Source: Lachnospiraceae bacterium
Lineage (GTDB): Bacteria; Bacillota; Clostridia; Lachnospirales; Lachnospiraceae
Assembly: GCA_017558865.1 (NCBI GenBank)
Contig: JAFYTM010000198.1
Coordinates: forward strand, 1 to 33,630
Direction of reading: 5' to 3'
Length of the DNA stretch: 33,630 nucleotides
In this document: positions 1 through 7,777 of the stretch, piece by piece
Layout of the letters: each line of letters begins with the position of its first letter
How positions within the stretch are numbered: position 1 is the first letter of the stretch
Program-made: the position numbers and the translations under genes
The notes under the pieces: model-generated
What the model was told of the DNA's origin: nothing
What the model saw: the letters and a program-made list of their open reading frames with translations, nothing else
The model's database searches: none

Positions 1-16
1 ACTGAGCTATCTGGGC
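1..16 (-). tRNA. 5' end of a tRNA gene, probably tRNA-Phe, cut by the window edge
   Basis: Read on the minus strand from base 16 to base 1, the sequence is GCCCAGATAGCTCAGT. This has the layout of a tRNA 5' end: a seven-base acceptor strand (GCCCAGA), the linker TA, then the D-stem and D-loop start GCTCAGT. The remaining bases lie outside the window, so the anticodon is not visible. From memory, clostridial tRNA-Phe genes begin this way, so Phe is the best guess. A consensus promoter ends 35 bases upstream. Confidence 0.7.
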
Positions 17-51
17 CTCTGTCATGGCTGCTCCGCCTCACAACAATGAGT

Positions 52-80
52 ATTCTACTCCACTTCACCAAAAAAGTCAA
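52..80 (-). promoter_or_regulatory. sigma-A promoter of the tRNA gene
   Basis: On the minus strand TTGACT (80-75) and TAGAAT (57-52) are separated by exactly 17 bases. Transcription would start near base 45, giving a short leader before the tRNA 5' end at base 16. The promoter lies immediately downstream of the trmB stop codon, so the tRNA does not depend on read-through from trmB. Confidence 0.75.
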
Positions 81-104
81 GAACTTTTTTTAAACTTTTT
101 TATT

Positions 105-755
105 TTATTTTTCTCGGCTGGCAATCAGTTTATGAATCGGATTTCCCATTGCAGAAAAACGTTCTTCATACTCTGTCATAACATTTCCCCGTACCAGAAC
201 CTCATCATGATGCAGGTCATAGGTAACAACATCCAGATTCCACTCTGCTTCTTTTACAGACTCTACAGAAAAATCAAAAAGCGGACGATTATCTGTCTTA
301 AATTCCACTCTTCCTTCTCCTGTTAATATCTGATCATAACGGGCAAAAAACTCTTTACTGGTAAGTCTTCTCTTCGCATGACGATCCTTTGGCCATGGAT
401 CAGAAAAATTCAGATAAATACGGTCTACCTCATCCTTTGCAAATACCTTGGTAATATTTTCTGCATCCATTCGAATAAAACAAAGATTCGCAAGAGGCTC
501 CTCCTCCTGTTCCATCTTCTCCAATGCACGGATCAGGACACTGGAGTATTTCTCAATGCCCACATAATTGATCTGTGGATTTGCTTTGGCAAGTGCCATG
601 ATAAATTTTCCTTTCCCCATACCGATCTCGATATGAATCGGATGATCATTTTCAAATATATCATGCCAGCATCCTGCTTTTGTCTCTTCTTCATGAACTA
701 CATAACGGCTCTCTGCAATTACTTCACGTGAACCTGGAATATTTCTTAAACGCAC
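105..755 (-). CDS. trmB: tRNA (guanine-N7-)-methyltransferase TrmB
   Basis: TrmB transfers a methyl group from SAM to N7 of guanosine 46 in the variable loop of tRNAs. The 216-residue length is normal for the family. The SAM-binding strand IEIGMGKGKF is near residue 43, and the family signature FSDPWPKDRHAKRRL is near residue 117, followed by the conserved TDN of the C-terminal half. The start is GTG at 755, chosen because AGGAGA lies eight bases upstream. It is a single gene with its own candidate promoter at 791-819. No clear intrinsic terminator separates it from the tRNA promoter that follows. Confidence 0.95.
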   Translation of the reverse strand: MRLRNIPGSREVIAESRYVVHEEETKAGCWHDIFENDHPIHIEIGMGKGKFIMALAKANPQINYVGIEKYSSVLIRALEKMEQEEEPLANLCFIRMDAENITKVFAKDEVDRIYLNFSDPWPKDRHAKRRLTSKEFFARYDQILTGEGRVEFKTDNRPLFDFSVESVKEAEWNLDVVTYDLHHDEVLVRGNVMTEYEERFSAMGNPIHKLIASREK

Positions 756-790
756 TTTTTTGTCTCCTGTCTCTTTCTTTTAACTTCCTT

Positions 791-819
791 ATTTTACACG
801 ATAGTCCTGATTCTGAAAA
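791..819 (-). promoter_or_regulatory. candidate promoter of trmB
   Basis: On the minus strand TTTTCA (819-814) and TAAAAT (796-791) are 17 bases apart, about 36 bases before the GTG start of trmB. Each hexamer matches the sigma-A consensus at four or five positions. Confidence 0.5.
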
Positions 820-1200
820 GACATTTTCTTAAAATGCTCTTATTTTCTGACATTTTAATTGTTCGACAGATTTTTACAGTAAGATTTGAAAATATTGGTT
901 TTAGAAAATATTTACAAAACATCTGTTTCTTTTTCCCCAGAAATTATCCACATGTTTTTTCATTAAAAATGTGGATAATGTGGACAACTTTGTAAACATT
1001 TTAAGAAAATATAGATTTTACAGTGTTTTTATTGTGGATAACTCTGTGGATGCATGGGGATTATTTTTGATAACTTTTCAACAGTTGATAACTTTCTGCT
1101 TTTTTTGTGCATTATTACCTTGAGAAACACTATGAAACCTATGTTTACAAAAAATAATTAACTGATAATTTTCAATAAAATCAGGTAAATACCTCATATA
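820..1200. other. gene-free AT-rich stretch with a cluster of DnaA-box-like sequences
   Basis: I see no convincing gene here. Three perfect copies of the DnaA box TTATCCACA are present: 944-952 on the plus strand, and 970-978 and 1033-1041 on the minus strand. A one-mismatch copy is at 979-987 (minus) and a two-mismatch copy at 1045-1053 (minus). The first two form an inverted repeat with 11-bp arms (943-953 and 969-979). Two exact copies of TTGATAACTTT follow at 1067-1077 and 1085-1095. The flanks are very AT-rich. This composition resembles a replication origin or a DnaA-binding reservoir, but no dnaA, dnaN or rpmH is in the window. Confidence 0.55.
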
Positions 1201-1229
1201 AAAAACCCACGAATCATCGTGGGTTTTTT
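1201..1229 (-). terminator. intrinsic terminator of the CoA-transferase gene
   Basis: A perfect 12-bp stem (1201-1212 with 1217-1228) closes a four-base loop, with CCCACGA/TCGTGGG as its GC-rich core and runs of A and T on the outside. It starts directly after the stop codon at 1231 and could work in both directions. Confidence 0.9.
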
Positions 1230-1230
1230 A

Positions 1231-2742
1231 TCACATCTCTACTTCAAATGGAAGCTTTTCCAATATATCCTTTTGTATATCCACACCCGGATAAGCCTCG
1301 ATCAGCTTCAGTCCTTTTGGTGTCAGTCGGAACACACAGCGCTCTGTTACATACAATACTTTCTGTCCATTGGCAATTGCACGTTTTGCCGAAAAACTGA
1401 TACTGTTCACTTTCTTCACAAACTTCGGAATCGAACCTTCCTGATGAATCGTCACAACTCCTTTCTTCTGTGAAACGTCCAGTCCTTTCGTGTTAAACGT
1501 CAGGCAAAAGACAACTGTCGGTGTATTGGCTGTAATATTTGCAAATCCGCCAATTCCCGCAAAAGCACCCTGACCGCGATGTGCATTGACATTTCCCTGA
1601 CCATCTACTTCCAGTCCTCCCATAAAACAGATGTCCAATCCACCATTGTTATACAGGTCAAACTGGTTCGCCATATCATATACAGACGCAGCTCCGATCA
1701 TCGCACCAAAAGCCTCTCCGGATACCGGGAATCCTCCAATACCGCCTGACTCTACGGTCAACGTCACCATGTCCAGCATACCGTTCTTTCTTGCATGTCT
1801 GCATACCATCTCCGGAATACCAATACCGATATTGACAATATCATCTACGCGCAGCTCCATTGCCGCTCTTCTTCCAATGATATTGCCTGCTGCACTGTTC
1901 TTTGACTGTTTCTCAGATGCATTGTCAATTTTCTCATTCCAGACATTCCATTCCTCATAAGGAATCTCAAAGCTTCCGGTCAAAGCAGTGTATGCCTCAT
2001 TACGTTCCTCCGGCTCTGCTACCACAATCGCATCTACCAGACATCCTGGAATAATCGCATTTCTCGGACGGGATGGAGTATCCACAAGCCTGTCCACCTG
2101 TACGATCACTTTTCCGCGATTTGCCTTTACTGCCTGACAGATTGAAAGCGCATCCCCGGACATAAACATATCATCAAAAGAAATATTTCCCTTGCGGTCT
2201 GCAGCCGTTCCCTTGATCAATGCAACCGTAAGCTTTGGCAGCTTATAATAAAGAAACTCTTCGCCATCTACCTCTACATGTTTAACCAGAGAATCATCGA
2301 TCGATATACGGTTAATTCCCGGTCCATCCTTTCTCGGATCCACAAAGATATCCAGTCCCACCTTGGAAAGTGCACCTGGAAGTCCCCCTGCCTGTGCACG
2401 GATCGCATGGGAAATACAGCCAAGCGGCAGATTATAAGCTTCAAAACGGTCTTCCAATACAAGCTTTTTCGTACTTAACATCGCCCCAAAGTGACCACAG
2501 ATCAGTCGGTCTACCGCACCTTCACGAATATATCCTTCCGCATTACGTTCTTCATCCCATACACCAAATCCTGCACTTGAAACAATTGTCAAATGCGTAG
2601 GGGACTGCATTTTCTGATATCTCCGATAAAGAGCCTCGTGCAGCTCTACCGGACTTTCAATTCCAACAAAGGAATTCACACAAATACAATCACCATCCCG
2701 AATCAGCCGAATCGCTTCATCGGAACTCATCACTTCATACAT
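1231..2742 (-). CDS. acyl-CoA:acetate/propionate CoA-transferase family protein (YdiF/Pct type)
   Basis: The protein (503 residues) is a fused family I CoA-transferase, which moves CoA between a short-chain acyl-CoA and a free carboxylate through a glutamyl-CoA intermediate. Two tandem halves are visible: residues 1-280, and roughly 285-503 starting near NIIGRRAAMEL. The expected catalytic glutamate is E331 in the motif ESGGIGGFP, and the oxyanion-hole-type glycines GIGIPE are near residue 306. Length and architecture fit propionate CoA-transferase and YdiF enzymes of fermenting clostridia. The exact substrate (acetate, propionate, butyrate, lactate) cannot be told from sequence. GAGGAGA precedes the ATG. 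The YczE-like gene lies 76 bases upstream on the same strand, so the two may be co-transcribed. Confidence 0.85.
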   Translation of the reverse strand: MYEVMSSDEAIRLIRDGDCICVNSFVGIESPVELHEALYRRYQKMQSPTHLTIVSSAGFGVWDEERNAEGYIREGAVDRLICGHFGAMLSTKKLVLEDRFEAYNLPLGCISHAIRAQAGGLPGALSKVGLDIFVDPRKDGPGINRISIDDSLVKHVEVDGEEFLYYKLPKLTVALIKGTAADRKGNISFDDMFMSGDALSICQAVKANRGKVIVQVDRLVDTPSRPRNAIIPGCLVDAIVVAEPEERNEAYTALTGSFEIPYEEWNVWNEKIDNASEKQSKNSAAGNIIGRRAAMELRVDDIVNIGIGIPEMVCRHARKNGMLDMVTLTVESGGIGGFPVSGEAFGAMIGAASVYDMANQFDLYNNGGLDICFMGGLEVDGQGNVNAHRGQGAFAGIGGFANITANTPTVVFCLTFNTKGLDVSQKKGVVTIHQEGSIPKFVKKVNSISFSAKRAIANGQKVLYVTERCVFRLTPKGLKLIEAYPGVDIQKDILEKLPFEVEM

Positions 2743-2818
2743 AATACTTCTCCTCTTATTTTACACACATATGTAGGTAATTTTAACAGAATAAAGAGAA
2801 GGCGTCCAGAACTTCATA

Positions 2819-3454
2819 TTATTTTTCCAACAATGGAATTGCCACATGATTGTTGAAAGTCTGAATAAGCGGTCCCATGAAAAAGGCAGTAATGACTGTA
2901 CCAATACCTGCAATGGTCGGTACCTGTGCAAGCGTTCCGCCGGAGATGAGAAAAATGCCCACGCCCAGAACTACACATACCAGATCGCAGCAAATACGAA
3001 CATACTGGAACTGACCTAACTTCCATTTACTTGACAAGACAATGGCTACCGCATCGTAGGTGGAAACACCCAGATTTGCAGTCATATACAGGGAAGAACC
3101 AAAGCAGATCACCACAATGCCGATGATCAGGCAGAGAACCCGTACAGCCAGCGACGGAGATGGAAGCCATACCTGCAAAAGTTCATAGGTAAATTGGGTA
3201 ATATAACCCAGTAAAAACAGATTGATAAAGGTAGCAATACCAATATTACGGCGATCAGCGATCAAGCTGAAGACCAGCAGTGCCAGGTTGACCAGCACAT
3301 ACAAGGTTCCAAACGGAATCGGAATCCAGTTATCCAGACCACTCATCAGAGATTGGAACGGGTCTACTCCCAAAGCCGCAATTTTAAAGACACCAACGCT
3401 GACAGCGCAAATAAGAACGCCTGCCAATGACATAAAAATTCTTCTTGTTTTCAT
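2819..3454 (-). CDS. YczE/YyaS/YitT-family integral membrane protein
   Basis: This 211-residue protein is almost entirely hydrophobic, with five or more predicted membrane segments. It has two similar halves, each opening with the family's small-residue-rich pattern: ALGVDPFQSL near residue 28 and ANLGVSTYDAV near residue 127. That pattern is typical of YczE/YyaS membrane proteins, whose transport role is unknown. I chose the ATG at 3454 (MKTRRIF) rather than the upstream ATG at 3505, because the best promoter (3496-3524) overlaps the upstream start and would exclude it from the transcript. The ATG at 3466 is an alternative. No strong ribosome site decides between them. Confidence 0.7.
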   Translation of the reverse strand: MKTRRIFMSLAGVLICAVSVGVFKIAALGVDPFQSLMSGLDNWIPIPFGTLYVLVNLALLVFSLIADRRNIGIATFINLFLLGYITQFTYELLQVWLPSPSLAVRVLCLIIGIVVICFGSSLYMTANLGVSTYDAVAIVLSSKWKLGQFQYVRICCDLVCVVLGVGIFLISGGTLAQVPTIAGIGTVITAFFMGPLIQTFNNHVAIPLLEK

Positions 3455-3495
3455 AATTGATCCCATCTTTCTTATATTAAATTTTATTCCAGCGT

Positions 3496-3524
3496 AGTTT
3501 ACCATAGATGAAATATCTATTCAA
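3496..3524 (-). promoter_or_regulatory. candidate promoter of the YczE-like gene, with an inverted repeat in its spacer
   Basis: On the minus strand TTGAAT (3524-3519) and TAAACT (3501-3496) are 17 bases apart. The spacer region contains a 6-bp inverted repeat ATAGAT-N5-ATCTAT at 3504-3520, which could be an operator or chance AT-rich symmetry. Confidence 0.5.
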
Positions 3525-3549
3525 GTAACAGACAGCATCATTATTTGAC

Positions 3550-3584
3550 AAAAAAACAGGGAACTGATTTCTCAATTCCCTGTT
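3550..3584 (-). terminator. intrinsic terminator of the rubrerythrin gene
   Basis: On the minus strand AACAGGGAA (3584-3576) pairs with TTCCCTGTT (3563-3555) across a 12-base loop, followed by a run of Ts down to 3550. It sits 20 bases after the rubrerythrin stop codon. Confidence 0.9.
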
Positions 3585-3603
3585 GGTCAAACTTTTATAC
3601 AGC

Positions 3604-4146
3604 TTAGCCAAAATATCTCTTAAGCAGACCTGCCAGAGCTTTTCCGTGTCTAGCTTCGTCGCGTGCCATCTCATGAACGGTATCATGGATTGCATCCAGA
3701 TTTGCTGCTTTTGCTCTCTTTGCAAGGTCAGTCTTACCAGCGGTAGCACCGTTCTCAGCTGCTACACGAAGTTCCAGATTCTTCTTGGTACTGTCAGTTA
3801 CAACTTCTCCTAACAGCTCTGCAAATTTCGCTGCATGCTCAGCCTCTTCCCAAGCTGCCTTCTCCCAGTACAGACCGATCTCCGGATATCCCTCTCTATG
3901 AGCTACGCGAGCCATAGCCAGATACATACCAACTTCAGTACACTCGCCTTCAAAGTTTGCTCTCAGATCTGCAAGAATATCCTCGCTTACTCCCTGAGCT
4001 ACACCTACAACGTGCTCAGCTGCCCAAGTCATGGAACCATCCTGTTTGTTGAATTTTTCTGCCGGAACATTACATACTGGACATTTCTCCGGAGCTGCAT
4101 CTCCTTCATGAACATAACCACATACACTGCATACCCATTTTGCCAT
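3604..4146 (-). CDS. reverse rubrerythrin (N-terminal rubredoxin, C-terminal di-iron domain)
   Basis: Rubrerythrins reduce hydrogen peroxide to water in anaerobes. Here the rubredoxin domain comes first (C6/C9 in CSVCG and C22/C25 in CPVC). The ferritin-like four-helix domain follows from about residue 40, with the di-iron glutamates and histidines in EGECTE, EEAEH and DEARH. This inverted domain order marks the reverse rubrerythrins of clostridia, which can use NADH-linked electron donors for peroxide and oxygen reduction. The length of 180 residues is normal. AGGAGA precedes the ATG by eight bases. The promoter has perfect hexamers and a 17-bp spacer, with a PerR-type operator right after it, and perR itself is next door. 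Induction by peroxide is therefore expected. Confidence 0.95.
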   Translation of the reverse strand: MAKWVCSVCGYVHEGDAAPEKCPVCNVPAEKFNKQDGSMTWAAEHVVGVAQGVSEDILADLRANFEGECTEVGMYLAMARVAHREGYPEIGLYWEKAAWEEAEHAAKFAELLGEVVTDSTKKNLELRVAAENGATAGKTDLAKRAKAANLDAIHDTVHEMARDEARHGKALAGLLKRYFG

Positions 4147-4190
4147 AATTTTATCTCCTTTTCATCTTTTAATTAATATTCTCTTTTCAA

Positions 4191-4209
4191 AACAGTAATC
4201 ATTACTGTT
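4191..4209. promoter_or_regulatory. PerR/Fur-type operator of the rubrerythrin gene
   Basis: AACAGTAAT-C-ATTACTGTT is a perfect 19-bp palindrome with a one-base centre. The core TAATnATTA matches the centre of the 7-1-7 Fur/PerR box. It begins seven bases downstream of the -10 box, so it covers the transcription start and bound repressor would block initiation. Confidence 0.75.
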
Positions 4210-4215
4210 ATTGTT

Positions 4216-4244
4216 ATTATAACGAACACAAGCTGTTCTGTCAA
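4216..4244 (-). promoter_or_regulatory. consensus sigma-A promoter of the rubrerythrin gene
   Basis: TTGACA (4244-4239) and TATAAT (4221-4216) on the minus strand are separated by 17 bases, a perfect consensus promoter. Such a strong promoter needs repression, which the adjacent palindrome can supply. Confidence 0.9.
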
Positions 4245-4252
4245 TACTAATT

Positions 4253-4636
4253 TTAATTTTTTTTGCAATGATTACAGATTCCATAAAAATTCATCCTGCA
4301 TTCTTCAATCTCTCCCTGATCCCAGCATCTGTTCACTTCTTCTGCCGGATTATCCAACGGAATCATGACATCCAGAACACTTCCGCACTGTCTGCACACG
4401 AAATGACTGTGAGGTGCTACCCTTGCATCAAAACGATCCGCTCCTTCTGTTGTAATCTTCTGAATCTCACCAAGCTCTACTAATAAGGAAAGATTCCGAT
4501 ACACGGTGCCAAGGCTGATATTAGGGAATTGCTCTCTGATACTGCTGTAGACCATATCAGCAGTCGGGTGATCTTCCCTGTCATAAAGATAATTCTTAAT
4601 TGATTCCCGCTGTCTGCTGTATTTAAGTACTGCCAT
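4253..4636 (-). CDS. perR: Fur-family peroxide-responsive repressor, PerR type
   Basis: The 127-residue protein has an N-terminal winged helix with the family segment ISLGTVYRNL (residues 40-49) and a C-terminal dimerisation domain. The structural zinc site is C81/C84 (CRQC) and C121/C124 (CNHC). The likely regulatory metal ligands are H23, D70, H76, H78 and D89. The aspartate at position 89, where Fur proteins have glutamate, together with the neighbouring rubrerythrin, favours PerR over Fur or Zur. In PerR, iron-catalysed histidine oxidation by peroxide releases DNA. The start has a strong GGAGGGG site. A box close to the Fur/PerR consensus lies in its own promoter, indicating autoregulation. 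The gene is 106 bases upstream of rubrerythrin, which has its own promoter. Confidence 0.88.
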   Translation of the reverse strand: MAVLKYSRQRESIKNYLYDREDHPTADMVYSSIREQFPNISLGTVYRNLSLLVELGEIQKITTEGADRFDARVAPHSHFVCRQCGSVLDVMIPLDNPAEEVNRCWDQGEIEECRMNFYGICNHCKKN

Positions 4637-4663
4637 CCATCTCCCCTCCTTGTAATTTAATAT

Positions 4664-4678
4664 TGATAATTGTTATCA
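4664..4678. promoter_or_regulatory. PerR/Fur box in the perR promoter
   Basis: TGATAATTGTTATCA differs from the 7-1-7 box TGATAATnATTATCA at one position and has perfect 6-bp arms (TGATAA/TTATCA). It lies five bases downstream of the -10 box of perR, the same position relative to the promoter as the operator of the rubrerythrin gene. Confidence 0.75.
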
Positions 4679-4683
4679 TAATC

Positions 4684-4712
4684 AGTTTATATAATTTTAC
4701 ACAAAATGTCAA
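4684..4712 (-). promoter_or_regulatory. promoter of perR
   Basis: On the minus strand TTGACA (4712-4707) is followed after 17 bases by TAAACT (4689-4684). The -35 is perfect and the -10 matches at four positions. Confidence 0.65.
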
Positions 4713-4782
4713 CCGAAATATGGAAGTTTTTAAGATATATTTAATATTTTATTGTGTTTTCTCTAAAAACATGCCTATTTCA

Positions 4783-4811
4783 TTGACAAGGATGTAACCT
4801 TTTGTTATAAT
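4783..4811 (+). promoter_or_regulatory. consensus sigma-A promoter of the NlpC/P60 hydrolase gene
   Basis: TTGACA (4783-4788) and TATAAT (4806-4811) are exactly 17 bases apart. Transcription would start near 4818, leaving an AT-rich leader of about 60 bases before the ATG at 4880. The gene is likely expressed strongly. Confidence 0.9.
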
Positions 4812-4879
4812 TTTTTTGTCGTTTGTAATAAGTTTGTAATATTTGAAAATAAATTTGTAAATTTAATAGGAGGATACCT

Positions 4880-5962
4880 ATGATAAAGAAAGGATTACTT
4901 GTTTGTCTGACTGCCGGTCTTTTTATGATGCAGCCAATGCATACCGATGCAGCACAGCTTTCTCTTGCACTTTCCGGTGGAATTTCATCTTCTCTGGATG
5001 TTGCTACTACCGCAGACAGCGATATGGCAGAAGCATTAGACGAAGCAGTAAAAACCACTTATACAGGTTTCTGTGTAGCAAAAGTTGATGATTATGTAAA
5101 TGTCCGCAGCACAGCCAGTGAAGATGGCGAAGTTGTTGGTAAAATGTATAATAAGTCTGCCGGAACCGTAGAAGGTGAGGAAAACGGCTGGTATCTGATC
5201 ACCTCCGGTAATGTACATGGATATGTAAAAAATGATTATGTAGCAATTCTGGCAGAAGCAGATGCTCTTGCTGAAGAAGCCGGTACCAGAAGCGCTACCG
5301 TTATAACAGAGACTTTAAGAATACGTGAGGAAGCAACCATCGATTCTGCTATCATGGGATTGGTTCCATTAGGAGAAAAACTCATCGTTATAGAAGAAAC
5401 CGATACTTTTGTAAAGGTAGACATCGAGGAAGGTGCTGGATGGGTTTCCAAAGATTATGTTGAACTTCAAACGGATTATACATATGCAGAATCCATAGAA
5501 GAGGAGCAGGCACGTCTTGCAAAAGAAGAAGAGGCAAGAAGAGCGGCTAATAGAGCAGCCGAAGCAAAAGCTCAGAAACAGGCTGTTCAGGCAGTTGTTG
5601 GAACTGGTGCCGGAAGTGCTTCCGGTAATGCAGTTGCAGGCTTTGCTTCCCAGTTTGTTGGCAATCCATATGTGTACGGCGGTACAAGTCTGACCAACGG
5701 TGCAGACTGTTCCGGATTCGTTATGAGTGTCTATGCAAACTTCGGTGTAGGTCTTCCGCACAGCTCCAGTGCTATGAGAGGTGTTGGATATGGTGTCAGC
5801 CTTGCAGATGCTCAGCCAGGTGATATCATCTGCTACAGCGGTCATGTTGGTATCTATGTAGGCAACAACACGATTGTTCATGCAAGTACAGCAAAGACTG
5901 GTATTAAATTCACTTCTCCAGTTACTTATAAGAATGTTCTTGCAGTCAGACGTATTTTCTAA
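4880..5962 (+). CDS. secreted SH3-domain NlpC/P60 peptidoglycan hydrolase
   Basis: The 360-residue protein starts with a signal peptide (basic MIKK, hydrophobic core to about residue 18, probable cleavage near HTDAA-Q). Two bacterial SH3 domains follow, at about 60-125 (YVNVRSTAS) and 138-197 (TLRIREEAT). A charged, Ala/Glu/Lys-rich linker of about 205-240 is probably helical. The C-terminal NlpC/P60 domain spans about 250-360. Catalytic C277 (ADCSGF), H322 (SGHVGIY) and the polar third residue H334 are all present, so the enzyme should be active. Such proteins cut the stem peptide of peptidoglycan, typically between D-gamma-Glu and diaminopimelate, with SH3 domains binding the wall. AGGAGG lies six bases before the ATG. 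It is a single gene with its own promoter and terminator. Confidence 0.93.
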   Translation: MIKKGLLVCLTAGLFMMQPMHTDAAQLSLALSGGISSSLDVATTADSDMAEALDEAVKTTYTGFCVAKVDDYVNVRSTASEDGEVVGKMYNKSAGTVEGEENGWYLITSGNVHGYVKNDYVAILAEADALAEEAGTRSATVITETLRIREEATIDSAIMGLVPLGEKLIVIEETDTFVKVDIEEGAGWVSKDYVELQTDYTYAESIEEEQARLAKEEEARRAANRAAEAKAQKQAVQAVVGTGAGSASGNAVAGFASQFVGNPYVYGGTSLTNGADCSGFVMSVYANFGVGLPHSSSAMRGVGYGVSLADAQPGDIICYSGHVGIYVGNNTIVHASTAKTGIKFTSPVTYKNVLAVRRIF

Positions 5963-5976
5963 TTTTAGAGTATGCA

Positions 5977-6005
5977 AAAGGCGGTTCGATAAGAACCGCC
6001 TTTGT
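5977..6005 (+). terminator. intrinsic terminator between the NlpC/P60 and DEAD-box genes
   Basis: AAAGGCGGTTC (5977-5987) pairs perfectly with GAACCGCCTTT (5993-6003) around a five-base loop. It lies between two convergent genes and probably serves both, because A and T runs flank the stem. Confidence 0.88.
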
Positions 6006-6010
6006 TATAT

Positions 6011-7645
6011 CTATTTTGACTCTGCCTTTTCAATGTTGATCTTATTTCCTTTGATCTTTTTATTTTTCATGGCTTTCATCACCTGTTTGTAATATTTCTT
6101 CGGTACATCCACAAATGTATATTTATCATACATATCAATGGAACCAACCGCTCTTCCCGGCATACCAGATTCTCCTGCGATTGCACCCAGAATGTCTCCC
6201 GCTTTGAGCTTCTGCTTCTTGCCGACATTCAGGAACAGACGAACCATATCTTTTTTATCACCTTTTGAACCTTTATTCTTATGACCTTTTTCTCTTCTCT
6301 CTTCTTCCCAATGATACTGCTCCTGTGCAAGCTCATCTTTCTGCTCTTCCAGAGAATCTCCCAGTTCTGCTTTCAGAAATGCTGCTGCCAGATCCATCGC
6401 TGTACGGTCACTCTGATTCAGATACTCTTCAATTGCACGGATACTGGCTGTTAAATCCTCCTCCTGCATGATCTTCTCCAGACGACGGAACACATGCTCT
6501 ACCTTCATATTGGCTACATCATCCAGAGATGGAATTGGCTGTGCTTTGATCTTTGTCTTGCAGTAACGTTGAATATCTTTTAATTTATAGACTTCTTTTC
6601 CAACGATAAAAGTAAAGGATTTGCCGGTACGTCCAGCTCTTCCGGTACGTCCGATTCGATGTACATAATATTCATCATCCTGCGGAAGATCATAGTTAAA
6701 GACAGCTTCCACATCATCTACATCGATACCTCTTGCTGCCACATCCGTTGCCACCAGAATATCTGTAATACCATCACGGAAGCCCTGCATCACACGATCT
6801 CTCTGCATCTGTTTCAGATCACCATGCAGTCCTTCTGCAAAATATCCACGATTCTGCAGTTCCAGCACCAGCTCATCTACTTTTTTCTTTGTGTTACAGA
6901 AGACCAGAGACAGCTTCGGTGCATACAGATCCAGCAGACGGCAAAGAACCTCATCTTTATTCTTTGGACGAACTTCATAGTAATACTGCTCAATATTCGG
7001 AACTGTCAGCTCTTTTTTTACCACTTTAACATGAACTGCATCTTTCTGATATGTCTGTGCGATCTCCATGATTTCTTTTGGCATTGTCGCAGAGAACAAT
7101 ACCGTCTGTCGTTCTTCCGGTGTATCTTTCAGAATCGTTTCGATATCTTCACGGAATCCCATGTTCAGCATCTCATCTGCTTCATCCAATACCACTGTAT
7201 GAAGTTCGCCTACTCGAACAGTATGTCTTCTCATATGATCCATGACACGTCCTGGTGTTCCGATAATAATCTGTACCCCACCCTTCAGAGAACGAATCTG
7301 TTTTCCAATATCCTGTCCTCCATAGATCGGAAGAATCTTCACACCGTGCATATATTTTGCCAGACTTCTTAACTCCTCTGCTACCTGAATCGCCAGTTCT
7401 CTGGTCGGACACAGGATAATTGCCTGAAGCTTTCGATTCTCCGGATCTACTTTCTGCAAAAGCGGAATACCAAATGCTGCTGTCTTACCAGTTCCCGTCT
7501 GCGCCTGTCCAATCATATCTACACCAGACATCATCACCGGAATTGCCTGGGACTGAATCGGTGTTGCTTCTTCAAATCCCATATCTTCCACTGCTCGAAT
7601 GATCTGTGGATTAATTTCCAGTTCTTCAAATCGTAAAGTTTCCAT
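6011..7645 (-). CDS. DEAD-box RNA helicase with DbpA-type C-terminal RNA-binding domain
   Basis: This 544-residue ATP-dependent RNA helicase belongs to the DbpA/CsdA group, which remodels rRNA during ribosome assembly or unwinds mRNA in the cold. Motif I is AQTGTGKTAAF, motif II VLDEADEM, motif III SATMP and motif VI HRIGRTGRAG. The last 75 or so residues (from VRLFLNVGKKQKL to KINIEKAESK) match the DbpA RRM-like domain that anchors the helicase to structured RNA. A charged linker (about 420-465) connects it to the core. An upstream TTG at 7687 keeps the frame open. I chose the ATG at 7645 because homologues start near METLRFEEL, although its GAGAGGA site is rather far away (about 14 bases). 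It is transcribed divergently from the hemolysin III gene. Confidence 0.92.
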   Translation of the reverse strand: METLRFEELEINPQIIRAVEDMGFEEATPIQSQAIPVMMSGVDMIGQAQTGTGKTAAFGIPLLQKVDPENRKLQAIILCPTRELAIQVAEELRSLAKYMHGVKILPIYGGQDIGKQIRSLKGGVQIIIGTPGRVMDHMRRHTVRVGELHTVVLDEADEMLNMGFREDIETILKDTPEERQTVLFSATMPKEIMEIAQTYQKDAVHVKVVKKELTVPNIEQYYYEVRPKNKDEVLCRLLDLYAPKLSLVFCNTKKKVDELVLELQNRGYFAEGLHGDLKQMQRDRVMQGFRDGITDILVATDVAARGIDVDDVEAVFNYDLPQDDEYYVHRIGRTGRAGRTGKSFTFIVGKEVYKLKDIQRYCKTKIKAQPIPSLDDVANMKVEHVFRRLEKIMQEEDLTASIRAIEEYLNQSDRTAMDLAAAFLKAELGDSLEEQKDELAQEQYHWEEERREKGHKNKGSKGDKKDMVRLFLNVGKKQKLKAGDILGAIAGESGMPGRAVGSIDMYDKYTFVDVPKKYYKQVMKAMKNKKIKGNKINIEKAESK

Positions 7646-7743
7646 ACTATATATAAAATCCTCTCTATTTTCATTTTTTACTTGCAATTTTTTTATTTTC
7701 GAGTATAATATGAATAAATCAACACATAGTTTTGAATACTACA

Positions 7744-7752
7744 TGATATAAT
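7744..7752 (+). promoter_or_regulatory. extended -10 promoter of the hemolysin III family gene
   Basis: TGaTATAAT is a perfect extended -10 element, 26 bases before the ATG. I see no good -35 hexamer at the usual distance, which extended -10 promoters tolerate. Confidence 0.55.
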
Positions 7753-7777
7753 ATAAATATTATCAGGAGGTAATCTT

